Part shown: positions 8,699 through 15,354 of the stretch, piece after piece | How the letters are laid out: each line of letters starts with the position of its first letter | Numbering within the stretch: position 1 is the stretch's first letter | NCBI GenBank assembly: GCA_040877875.1 | Contig: JBBDNC010000114.1 | Span: 1 to 19,665, forward strand | DNA length: 19,665 nucleotides | Direction: 5' to 3' | Source: JBBDNC01 sp040877875 | Lineage (GTDB): Bacteria; Bacteroidota; Rhodothermia; Balneolales; Balneolaceae | Program-made: the position numbers and the translations under genes | The notes under the pieces: generated by a model | The model's input: the letters and a program-made list of their open reading frames with translations, nothing else | Told to the model about the DNA's origin: nothing | Database searches by the model: none

Positions 8699-9631
8699 AT
8701 GATTCAACGTATCATGATTCTGGGGCCCACTGCTTCGGGCAAGTCTGAACTCTCTGCTCGTTTAGCCGAAAAGATCGGTGCAGAAATCATTTCAGTGGAT
8801 TCCCGGCAATGCTACAAAAAAATCGATATCGGGACCGCCAAACCAGAAAAAAAATTATTGGATTCGGTTCCACATCATAATATCTCTTTGATTGAACCGG
8901 ACCAAAATGACTCTGTTGCCGATTTTCTTGATCGAGCCGGGGATTGGGAAAAACGGATTCTCCAAAAAGGCCGATATGTATTGTATACCGGCGGAAGCAC
9001 CCTGCATCTGCAAGGCTTAATCCGGCCGATGGATGACCTGCCTGAGTCCAATCCTGAAAATTTACGGCGATTAAATCGGAAAATTGAAAAGGAAGGGTTA
9101 GACTCGCTCTATAACAAATTGCAGGAAGCCGATCCGGCGTACGCTGAAAAAATGGATGGATTAAACCGTCAGCGAATACTTCGTGCCCTGGATGTTTGGA
9201 TGCAGACAGGCGAACCATTCAGCAGTTTTCACAGCGAAGATGAGTATACACGTCCGGCCGATATGATCGTATACGGACTTCATTGGCCCAGGAAAAAACT
9301 ACACAAACGCATCAATCAGCGGGTGGACGCCATGATCGAAAAGGGATGGGTAGAAGAGACCCGACAAATTCTTGAGGAAGGCTATTCACCGGAGCTGCAA
9401 TCTCTGAAAACTGTCGGATATCGGGAAGTGATCTCCTATCTGAAAGGGAATCTGTCGAAGGAGCAAATGATTGAAGACATCAAAACCAAGACCCGAAGAT
9501 ATGCCAAGCGGCAAATAACCTGGTTCCGACGCTGGCCTTTTATTCAATGGCTGGAGGCTGGAAAATTCTCCATTTCACAAATGACCGAGAGAATCAAACA
9601 AGATTTAGCAGCTAATCCGAATAAAAGTTAA
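8699..9631 (+). CDS. miaA: tRNA dimethylallyltransferase
   Basis: MiaA adds the dimethylallyl group to N6 of adenosine 37 in tRNAs that read UNN codons. The 310-residue protein has the P-loop 'GPTASGKS' (9-16), the catalytic aspartate in 'SVDSRQCYKKIDIGTAKP' (Asp34), 'YTGGSTLHLQGL' for substrate binding and 'RQRILRALDVWMQTGEP'. The C-terminal segment 'LKTVGYREVISYL' and 'RRYAKRQITWFRRW' contacts tRNA. Length and all key motifs are normal. It is the first gene of a same-strand run with purS, clpS, purQ, lptB and a rhodanese gene; the 37-bp gap to purS is compatible with co-transcription. Confidence 0.97.
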   Translation: MIQRIMILGPTASGKSELSARLAEKIGAEIISVDSRQCYKKIDIGTAKPEKKLLDSVPHHNISLIEPDQNDSVADFLDRAGDWEKRILQKGRYVLYTGGSTLHLQGLIRPMDDLPESNPENLRRLNRKIEKEGLDSLYNKLQEADPAYAEKMDGLNRQRILRALDVWMQTGEPFSSFHSEDEYTRPADMIVYGLHWPRKKLHKRINQRVDAMIEKGWVEETRQILEEGYSPELQSLKTVGYREVISYLKGNLSKEQMIEDIKTKTRRYAKRQITWFRRWPFIQWLEAGKFSISQMTERIKQDLAANPNKS

Positions 9632-9668
9632 CTTTCATTTTTATTACAAAACGTCTAAAAACAAATAT

Positions 9669-9917
9669 ATGTACAAAGCGACCATTAATGTGACTCTTCG
9701 TAAATCCATTCTTGATCCCAAAGGAAAAGCCACACATCATGCATTGCAGAATCTGGGACTGAATGATATTACCGATGTGAGAATCGGGAAATTTATCGAA
9801 TTGAATATCAATACGGATGACAAAGCCAGGGCACGTGAGCTTGCAGACACTGCAAGCAGCAAATTACTGGCTAATGAAGTCATGGAGGATTATCAGATTG
9901 AAATAAAAAAAGCGTAA
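9669..9917 (+). CDS. purS: Phosphoribosylformylglycinamidine synthase subunit PurS
   Basis: PurS is the small structural subunit of the three-part FGAM synthase (PurS-PurQ-PurL), the fourth step of purine synthesis. This 82-residue protein matches PurS along its length: 'INVTLRKSILDPKGKATHHAL' spans the first strand and loop, followed by 'VRIGKFIELNI' and 'ANEVMEDYQIEI'. purQ lies about 500 bp downstream with clpS between them, instead of directly after as is usual. No purL is in the window. Confidence 0.95.
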   Translation: MYKATINVTLRKSILDPKGKATHHALQNLGLNDITDVRIGKFIELNINTDDKARARELADTASSKLLANEVMEDYQIEIKKA

Positions 9918-10065
9918 ACCATGAAGTTGACTCAGCATATTTTAGTGTCATGTCAACCATACGATATGGAGAAAGTCGAAAAGAATTTTGGTACTGGTAA
10001 TACAAAAACCCGGTGTATAGCCGTAGCTACATACCCGTTTTATAACGAAGCCAGAAGAAAAAGTG

Positions 10066-10081
10066 TCCGCCGGCCGGCGGA
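10066..10081. repeat. GTCCGCC-type palindrome, copy 1
   Basis: TCCGCCGGCCGGCGGA is a perfect 16-bp palindrome lying between purS and the likely clpS start. It is GC-rich in an AT-rich setting. It shares GTCCGCC and a GGCGGA arm with the element at 12454-12470, suggesting a dispersed extragenic palindrome. Its presence argues that the sequence before 10095 is not part of the clpS coding region. Confidence 0.6.
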
Positions 10082-10094
10082 GCCCCATAAGAGT

Positions 10095-10415
10095 ATGGTT
10101 GACATGACACCTGTTATGCAGGAGAAAAAGGAAGTCCCTAAGCCGGAAGTGGAAGTCATGGAAAAGACTGACACTCTTGAGGAAGAAGATACTCCGTGGC
10201 GCCTGATCCTGTACAACGACGAAGAACATACTTTTGAGGAAGTTATCAACCAGCTTATCAAAGCTCTGGGTTGCAGTGTCAGTAAAGCTGAGGAGCTGAC
10301 CTGGAAGGTTCATAGCGATGGAAAAGCCGTTGTATTCGAAGGAACTTTTGAAGAGTGTTTAAAAATTAACAGTGTACTACAGGAAATCGAACTTATTACC
10401 GAAATAAAAGGATAA
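10095..10415 (+). CDS. clpS: ATP-dependent Clp protease adaptor ClpS
   Basis: ClpS delivers proteins with N-degrons (bulky first residues) to the ClpAP or ClpCP protease. The core is clear: 'PWRLILYNDEEHTFEEVI', then 'LGCSVSKAEELTWKVHSDGKAVVFEG' and 'IELITEI'. The Asn-Asp pair (about 41-42) and His (about 73) match the N-degron pocket. I take the ATG at 10095 (106 residues, usual ClpS length); ATGs at 10104 and 10116 are also possible. The frame is open from an ATG at 9921, 3 bp after purS, but those 58 codons resemble no ClpS sequence and contain the GC-rich palindrome. A genuine N-terminal extension cannot be fully excluded. The gene sits between purS and purQ, 7 bp before the purQ start. 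Confidence 0.85.
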   Translation: MVDMTPVMQEKKEVPKPEVEVMEKTDTLEEEDTPWRLILYNDEEHTFEEVINQLIKALGCSVSKAEELTWKVHSDGKAVVFEGTFEECLKINSVLQEIELITEIKG

Positions 10416-10422
10416 AATTACC

Positions 10423-11124
10423 GTGGCAAAGACAATAGGCGTAATCGTATTTCCGGGATCCAATTGTGATCATGATGCATATCATGCAATGAAACATGTT
10501 TTGGGAGTGGATACCCAATTCATATGGCATAAGGATACAGACTTGTCCGGAGTGGATTTGTTAGTCATCCCCGGGGGGTTTTCGTATGGCGATTATCTAA
10601 GATCCGGGGCGATCGCCCGCTTTTCCCCCGTAATGAAATCCGTCACCGAATATGCCTCCGAAGGCAGACCCGTATTGGGAATTTGCAATGGATTCCAGAT
10701 TCTTCTCGAAGCTAATATGTTACCCGGAGCAATGCTTTACAATGAAAAGCTCCGTTTTATTTGTAAGGATGTCTTTATCCGGGTTGAGAATAATCAAACT
10801 CCCTTCACACAAGGTTTAGAGGAGGGAGATATCCTTCAGGTGCCGGTTTCGCATGGGGAGGGGAACTACTTTATCAATGAAACCGGATTAAAAAAACTGC
10901 AAGACCGGAATCAAATTGTTTTCCGCTACTGTGATGATGAGGGAGTTACGACCCAAGAATCCAACATCAACGGATCCGTCGATTCGATTGCCGGAATTTG
11001 CAATGAGCAGGGAAATATACTTGGGATGATGCCTCACCCTGAACGGGCTGTGGAAAAACTACTCGGGTCGGTCGACGGGCTGAAATTCTTTGAATCGGCA
11101 CTAAAAAATATGGCGGTCGCCTGA
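10423..11124 (+). CDS. purQ: Phosphoribosylformylglycinamidine synthase subunit PurQ (glutaminase)
   Basis: PurQ is the class I glutamine amidotransferase of the FGAM synthase complex and supplies ammonia to PurL. The 233-residue protein carries 'VIVFPGSNCDHDA' at the N-terminus, 'VIPGGFSYGDYLRSGAIAR' (48-65), the nucleophile Cys88 in 'GICNGFQ' and the His205/Glu207 pair in 'MMPHPERAVE'. All catalytic residues are present. The start is GTG at 10423, giving the standard 'MAKTIGVIVFPGSN'. It follows clpS by 7 bp and is followed by lptB 3 bp later, so the genes are very likely one transcript. Confidence 0.96.
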   Translation: MAKTIGVIVFPGSNCDHDAYHAMKHVLGVDTQFIWHKDTDLSGVDLLVIPGGFSYGDYLRSGAIARFSPVMKSVTEYASEGRPVLGICNGFQILLEANMLPGAMLYNEKLRFICKDVFIRVENNQTPFTQGLEEGDILQVPVSHGEGNYFINETGLKKLQDRNQIVFRYCDDEGVTTQESNINGSVDSIAGICNEQGNILGMMPHPERAVEKLLGSVDGLKFFESALKNMAVA

Positions 11125-11127
11125 TCT

Positions 11128-11892
11128 ATGGCACTTACCGATCAACATATCGGCCATATGAAACTTCACTGTGATGGCCTGGTTAAACGCTATCGAAAAA
11201 GAACTGTCGTAGACCAGGTGTCGATCAATGTAAAACAGGGGGAAATTGTCGGACTCTTAGGTCCGAATGGTGCCGGTAAAACTACTACGTTTTATATGTT
11301 TGTCGGATTAATTCAACCCAACAAGGGTCGTATTTATCTGAATGACAAGAATATTACAAAGCTTCCGATGTACAAGCGGGCGAGGATGGGAATCGGTTAT
11401 CTCTCCCAGGAAGCCAGCGTATTCCGTAACCTTACGGTAAGAGAAAATCTGGAAGCTGTCATGGAATTCTTCTCCATACCGAAAAAGGAGATCCGGCAAC
11501 GCACCGATGAGCTCATTGAAGAATTTGGTCTGAAAAGAGTTGAAAACAGCAAGGGATACAGCCTTTCAGGGGGAGAAAGACGGAGAACTGAAATAGCCAG
11601 GGCTTTGGTTCGAGATCCCAAGTTTATTCTTTTAGATGAGCCCTTTGCAGGAGTGGATCCTATTGCTGTTGAAGATATTCAGGAAATTGTTGACCGGCTG
11701 AAATACAGAAATATCGGGATTTTTATTACCGATCATAATGTACACGAAACTCTTGCGATTACGGACCGGGCCTATCTGATGTTTGAAGGAAGAATCTTGA
11801 AAGAAGGTACATCAGAAAACCTGGCCGAAGATGATGAAGCTAAAAAACTTTACCTCGGCCGCCAGTTTAAACTGGACAGGTATAGTTCATAG
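11128..11892 (+). CDS. lptB: LPS export ABC transporter ATP-binding protein LptB
   Basis: LptB is the cytoplasmic ATPase that, with LptFG, extracts lipopolysaccharide from the inner membrane. The 254-residue protein has Walker A 'GPNGAGKT' (45-52), the Q-loop segment 'GIGYLSQEASVFRNLTV', signature 'LSGGE' (146-150), Walker B 'FILLDEPFAGVDP' (166-178) and the H-loop His203 in 'ITDHNVHETL'. The wording 'YLSQE.SVFR.LTVR.N' and 'ITDHNV.ETL' is specific to LptB rather than other ABC ATPases. A second ATG at residue 11 ('MKLHCDGLVKRY') may be the true start. lptA, lptC, lptF and lptG are not in the window. Confidence 0.94.
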   Translation: MALTDQHIGHMKLHCDGLVKRYRKRTVVDQVSINVKQGEIVGLLGPNGAGKTTTFYMFVGLIQPNKGRIYLNDKNITKLPMYKRARMGIGYLSQEASVFRNLTVRENLEAVMEFFSIPKKEIRQRTDELIEEFGLKRVENSKGYSLSGGERRRTEIARALVRDPKFILLDEPFAGVDPIAVEDIQEIVDRLKYRNIGIFITDHNVHETLAITDRAYLMFEGRILKEGTSENLAEDDEAKKLYLGRQFKLDRYSS

Positions 11893-11976
11893 TATGGATT
11901 GCTTTGCCAGAAGGGTATAGTATTTTTTCTCCAAAGAACCTCAAAACAAATAACTACGAACCCATCGATACCGATC

Positions 11977-12297
11977 ATGGAAGAAATAACCGTTCAGGAA
12001 TTGAACCGGAAGAAATTAAACGATGAATCCTTTTTTTTACTGGATGTTCGGGAGCCTTTCGAATATCAAATTTCCAATATCGAGGGGACACTGATTCCGC
12101 TCGATCAACTTTCCGGCCGGTTGGATGAAATTGAAGACAAAAAGAATGAAGAAGTAATTGTCATGTGCAGAAGTGGCAGCCGAAGTGCCAAAGCTACCAA
12201 ATTTCTGCAGGAAAAGGGGTTTTCAAACGTAAAAAACCTGAAAGGGGGAGTGAATGAGTGGGCCAGGGAAATTGATTCCGGTTTACCGGTCTACTGA
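11977..12297 (+). CDS. Single-domain rhodanese-like sulfurtransferase
   Basis: The 106-residue protein is a GlpE-type rhodanese domain: 'FFLLDVREPFEYQISNIEGTLIP' in the first half and the active-site loop 'CRSGSRS' with Cys64. It ends with 'LKGGVNEWAREIDSGLPVY', a typical rhodanese C-terminus. Such proteins carry persulfide sulfur on the Cys; the acceptor is unknown here. I start at the ATG at 11977. A TTG at 11899 would add 26 residues without family resemblance. The 84-bp gap after lptB is longer than elsewhere in this run, so it may be the last gene of the operon or separately expressed. Confidence 0.9.
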   Translation: MEEITVQELNRKKLNDESFFLLDVREPFEYQISNIEGTLIPLDQLSGRLDEIEDKKNEEVIVMCRSGSRSAKATKFLQEKGFSNVKNLKGGVNEWAREIDSGLPVY

Positions 12298-12307
12298 GAG
12301 CAGGTAC

Positions 12308-12343
12308 AACAGTGTGTCAGGGCTGCAGTGAACAGTGTGTCAG
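12308..12343. repeat. Two direct copies of AACAGTGTGTCAG
   Basis: AACAGTGTGTCAG occurs at 12308-12320 and again at 12331-12343, in the non-coding gap between the rhodanese gene and rho. The second copy extends to CAGTGTGTCAGTTA (12333-12346), one mismatch from CAGTGTATCAGTTA at the window start (7-20). Confidence 0.6.
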
Positions 12344-12453
12344 TTATCTTCGTATTTGGTTTCATTGTGGTATAGAGTGAACATGAGAGAAATAGTCAGT
12401 ATCGAATTCATTGACTCGAGATTCGTACTTCTCATCCACTTTCGTCAGCCGGC

Positions 12454-12471
12454 GTCCGCCAACTGGCGGAT
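12454..12471. repeat. GTCCGCC-type palindrome, copy 2
   Basis: Arms TCCGCCA (12455-12461) and TGGCGGA (12464-12470) are separated by only 2 nt. The element lies 21 bp beyond the rho stop codon. It has no U-tract on either strand, so it is not a classic intrinsic terminator; it resembles the palindrome at 10066-10081. Confidence 0.6.
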
Positions 12472-12491
12472 GGTATACTGATCACTGTCCA

Positions 12492-13703
12492 TCACGTAGT
12501 TGCTGCAAGCTGTTGAAACAATTCTTCGTTGCTTTCTGTCTGCTTCAGGACTTTCAACAGCATCTGCATCGACTCCTTGGGCGATTTTTTAAGCAGAAAC
12601 CGCCGAACCATATTTCGTTCTTCCAGTTTTTCACTGATAAATTTATCTTCATTTCGCGTACCGGAAGCAGCAATATTAATCGCCGGAAATATTCGATCAT
12701 TTGCCAATTCGCGATCCAGAACCAATTCCATATTTCCGGTCCCTTTAAATTCTTCGAAAATCAGGTCATCCATTCTTGAATTGGTCTCAATCAGGCAGGT
12801 AGCAATAATCGTAAGAGAACCACCCTTTTCAATATTGCGGGCCGACCCAAAAATTTTCTTCGGAATTTCAAGGGCCCGGATATCAAGTCCGCCGGAAAGC
12901 GTTCTGCCGCTATTGCTTTGAACCGCATTATAGGCTCTTCCCAGCCGGGTCAGGGAGTCGATAAGCAATACGGCATGTTCCCCGCACTCTGCCATTCTTT
13001 TCACATATCCAAGAGCCATTTCGGAGATCCTGACATGGCTGTGTGTGGGTTTGTCGTTCGAGGAAGCAAACACCTCGGCATCGGTTGTACGCAGAAAATC
13101 AGTCACCTCTTCAGGACGCTCATCCACCAGTAAAATAGCCGTATGGATCTCAGGGTAATTTTCAGTAATACTCCGGGCAATCTTTTTTAGTATAACGGTT
13201 TTTCCGGTCCTCGGCGGAGAAACTATCAATGCTCTCTGTCCCCGCCCGATGGGTGCCACCAGGTCCATGACCCGCAGCTCAATCTCTTCCGGGTCATGGC
13301 CAAGCTTTATATGCCTGTTGGGCATAATAGGAGTTTGTAATTCGAAACGATTTACTTTTTGCCAATGCTCTGCAGGATTCCCGTTGATATGGTCGATGGA
13401 ATGGACCCGACGGTTACCTTTTTGATCTTCTTCGAATTCACCTTCAAGTACCAGTCCGGTACGGAGATCGTGATGTTTCACGGCCTCCGGTTTCAAAAAA
13501 GGGTCCCCGGATTCATAACTGAATTCAAAATCGAGTTTACGGATAAAACCGAATCCCTTTTGATTGATTTCCAGAATCCCGTGATAGCGCCCTCCTATGT
13601 GGACATTTTGATTATCTATAAATCTGGGAACAAAAACGTTACCGTCTGATTTCCCTTTGCTACCTTTATTTTTTCGTCCTTTATTTTTTTTGGAACGTCC
13701 CAT
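12492..13703 (-). CDS. rho: Transcription termination factor Rho, short divergent form
   Basis: Rho is a hexameric RNA-dependent ATPase that ends transcription. The 403-residue protein opens with a Lys/Gly/Asn-rich basic tail (2-20) instead of a Rho_N helical domain. A cold-shock-like RNA-binding domain follows (about 38-105, 'GILEINQKGFGFIRKL'), then the RecA-type motor: Walker A 'PPRTGKT' (163-169, usually PPKAGKT), 'LLVDERPEEV' (191-200), Walker B 'VLLIDS' (245-250), Q-loop 'TLSGGLD' and R-loop 'EEFKGTGN' (317-324). The 'RHV' after the DERPEEV strand in classical Rho is 'SHV' here (222-224). These differences suggest either a lineage-specific Rho or a second paralogue. ATP binding looks intact. 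It appears monocistronic, with 273 bp upstream. Confidence 0.9.
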   Translation of the reverse strand: MGRSKKNKGRKNKGSKGKSDGNVFVPRFIDNQNVHIGGRYHGILEINQKGFGFIRKLDFEFSYESGDPFLKPEAVKHHDLRTGLVLEGEFEEDQKGNRRVHSIDHINGNPAEHWQKVNRFELQTPIMPNRHIKLGHDPEEIELRVMDLVAPIGRGQRALIVSPPRTGKTVILKKIARSITENYPEIHTAILLVDERPEEVTDFLRTTDAEVFASSNDKPTHSHVRISEMALGYVKRMAECGEHAVLLIDSLTRLGRAYNAVQSNSGRTLSGGLDIRALEIPKKIFGSARNIEKGGSLTIIATCLIETNSRMDDLIFEEFKGTGNMELVLDRELANDRIFPAINIAASGTRNEDKFISEKLEERNMVRRFLLKKSPKESMQMLLKVLKQTESNEELFQQLAATT

Positions 13704-13830
13704 TAGAAAAAATTATGATTGGTTTTCGACAACAAAAACAATATTGATGGATGTACATGCTTGCAAAATCTACAAAAAGGAGAAAGCAAGGCGTCTTTAA
13801 ATAAAAATGGTTAATAATGCCTTTCCTTAC

Positions 13831-13852
13831 CTGTCCGCCGATATACGGACAG
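13831..13852. repeat. CTGTCCG hairpin (GTCCGCC-type, copy 3)
   Basis: CTGTCCG (13831-13837) pairs perfectly with CGGACAG (13846-13852) around an 8-nt loop. The left arm starts with the same GTCCGCC heptamer as the palindromes at 10066 and 12454, but the right arm differs. It lies in the gap between the TPR gene and rho. Confidence 0.5.
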
Positions 13853-13892
13853 ACCGGGAATAGATGTCATAAGGTGTGCGGTGGAAAGAGGG

Positions 13893-13918
13893 AAGTGTGG
13901 CTCGGTTCGGCCACACTT
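13893..13918. terminator. Hairpin terminator after the TPR gene (possibly bidirectional)
   Basis: AAGTGTGGC (13893-13901) and GCCACACTT (13910-13918) form a perfect 9-bp stem with an 8-nt loop, 59 bp beyond the TPR stop codon. On the - strand, in the direction of that gene, it is followed by CCCTCTTTCC, a weak pyrimidine tract. On the + strand it is followed by a better T-rich stretch (about 13919-13930). It probably closes the five-gene - strand cluster and may also block + strand read-through. Confidence 0.55.
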
Positions 13919-13976
13919 TAAAATTTTCTTTGATTGATTATACCAAAAGATAAGAAAGGAAAAGAGAGATGAAAAA

Positions 13977-15293
13977 TTAACGAACTGTTGTAGTCTCGTT
14001 AATCCAGCTATAACATTCACCAATACTGCCATCAATTCTAAAATCTTCACCTACTTCCCATCCCTCGAAGAACTTGTCTTCTGCCTGGGGCATAACCGGT
14101 GTATACGAATCATATCGACGGTTAACCGTCGAACTTACGGATGAATCCCTCTGTCTTGCCCTGTCCAGATAATCGAGTACCAGCCAGTAGACTGTCCGGT
14201 CCTGACGTTCTATTTTTCTGTCGGATGTACATTGTTGAATAGCTGCTGCATAAATCGAAGAGATTCTGAGATAGGGCTGCCCCCAGTCAGGATCAATCTG
14301 ACTCGCTTTACGCGCATACTCACGTGCAGATCTGAGGTCATTTATATTCTGATAAGTCGATGAAATTTCAAGGGCTATTTCCTTCTTTACGTTATCCGAA
14401 GGACCCTTTTCAAACGCTTCAATCAAATAATTCAAAGCCTGCTTGTATTGTGCGTTAGACAATGAAATATCTGCAAGGGTCCGCGTATTTTCAAAATTCG
14501 GATTTAAATCATATAGCCTCCGTGCCGTCTCTATCGCTTTCTCACGGTTACCGACTTCTTCATAAAGGGTAGCCAATTCCGAAAGCAGCTCTTCCTCATT
14601 ATCAGCCTCGGCAAGACGGGATTCCAGGAATTCGATTCTTTCTTCCGGTTCGTCAAATAAATCATTTCTGGCTTCATTGATGACTTGCTCAAGAGTCGCA
14701 CTGGCGTACTGCTCTATTTCATCAATCATCTGAAGAGCCTTTTCTTTTTCACCTTGCGAAACATAATTTTGAAGTAGAATCCGGGCAAAATAACCGTCAT
14801 TCATTTCAGTAAATCGCTGAGGATCCATTTCAAAAGTCTTTTCATAATTTTCATAGGCTTTGTCGAGGCCATCAGGCAAATTCCTGTAGTGATCCTGATA
14901 GAAACGTCCTTTCCGGTACGTCCAGCGAAAGATATCAATCTCGTCCTCCGAGAATGTTTCAAAAGTCAAATCAAAGATCTCCAAAGCCTTTTCAAGATAT
15001 TCGGTTTTAGCGGTGGGATCCGATGCATCTTCCGCCAGGCCCTGATAGACTCTGATGAACCGGTCAAACTGAGTATCGAGCGTAAAAGATCGATGTCCCT
15101 GGATTTCTCGTGGTTTGGCTTCCAGCATCCATCTTCCAAAGGTCAAAGCCGTTTCGTAATCACCGGTCCGGAAATTTTCATAAAAGACTGAATAGGCCTC
15201 AAGTTGACTCATACCATATGGAGGTTCAGACTGTCCATACGACAGGGAGGATAACCCGGCAATGAATCCTGTAATCAGTATTAACTTTTTCAT
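13977..15293 (-). CDS. Secreted TPR-repeat protein
   Basis: The 438-residue product starts with a clear signal peptide ('MKKLILITGFIAGLSSLSYG', cleavage before Gln), so it acts in the periplasm or at the outer membrane. The body is almost all helical. TPR-like units are best seen at about 235-345, for example 'LATLYEEVGNREKAIETARRLYDLNP' and 'AREYARKASQIDPDWGQPYLRIS'. The last part has two cysteines, Cys355 in 'QCTSDRKIERQ' and Cys427 in 'IGECYSWINETTTVR', which could form a disulfide; this tail looks like a conserved family ending. Exact function is unknown; such proteins usually scaffold envelope complexes. It follows the beta-barrel gene by 61 bp and is probably the last gene of the cluster. 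Confidence 0.8.
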   Translation of the reverse strand: MKKLILITGFIAGLSSLSYGQSEPPYGMSQLEAYSVFYENFRTGDYETALTFGRWMLEAKPREIQGHRSFTLDTQFDRFIRVYQGLAEDASDPTAKTEYLEKALEIFDLTFETFSEDEIDIFRWTYRKGRFYQDHYRNLPDGLDKAYENYEKTFEMDPQRFTEMNDGYFARILLQNYVSQGEKEKALQMIDEIEQYASATLEQVINEARNDLFDEPEERIEFLESRLAEADNEEELLSELATLYEEVGNREKAIETARRLYDLNPNFENTRTLADISLSNAQYKQALNYLIEAFEKGPSDNVKKEIALEISSTYQNINDLRSAREYARKASQIDPDWGQPYLRISSIYAAAIQQCTSDRKIERQDRTVYWLVLDYLDRARQRDSSVSSTVNRRYDSYTPVMPQAEDKFFEGWEVGEDFRIDGSIGECYSWINETTTVR

Positions 15294-15354
15294 AATGATT
15301 ATTCTTCGTTATGCAGTAAATCTAATTAAAAACTCTGTAAACTATTAAAAATTA

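Noticed and set aside
7262..8700. Replication origin near dnaN
   Set aside because: No dnaA gene and no cluster of TTATCCACA-like boxes was seen; dnaN alone is not evidence in this phylum.
9921..10094. 58-codon N-terminal extension of clpS starting 3 bp after purS
   Set aside because: The spacing is operon-like, but the sequence does not look like ClpS and includes a GC-rich perfect palindrome. I kept it only as an alternative start.
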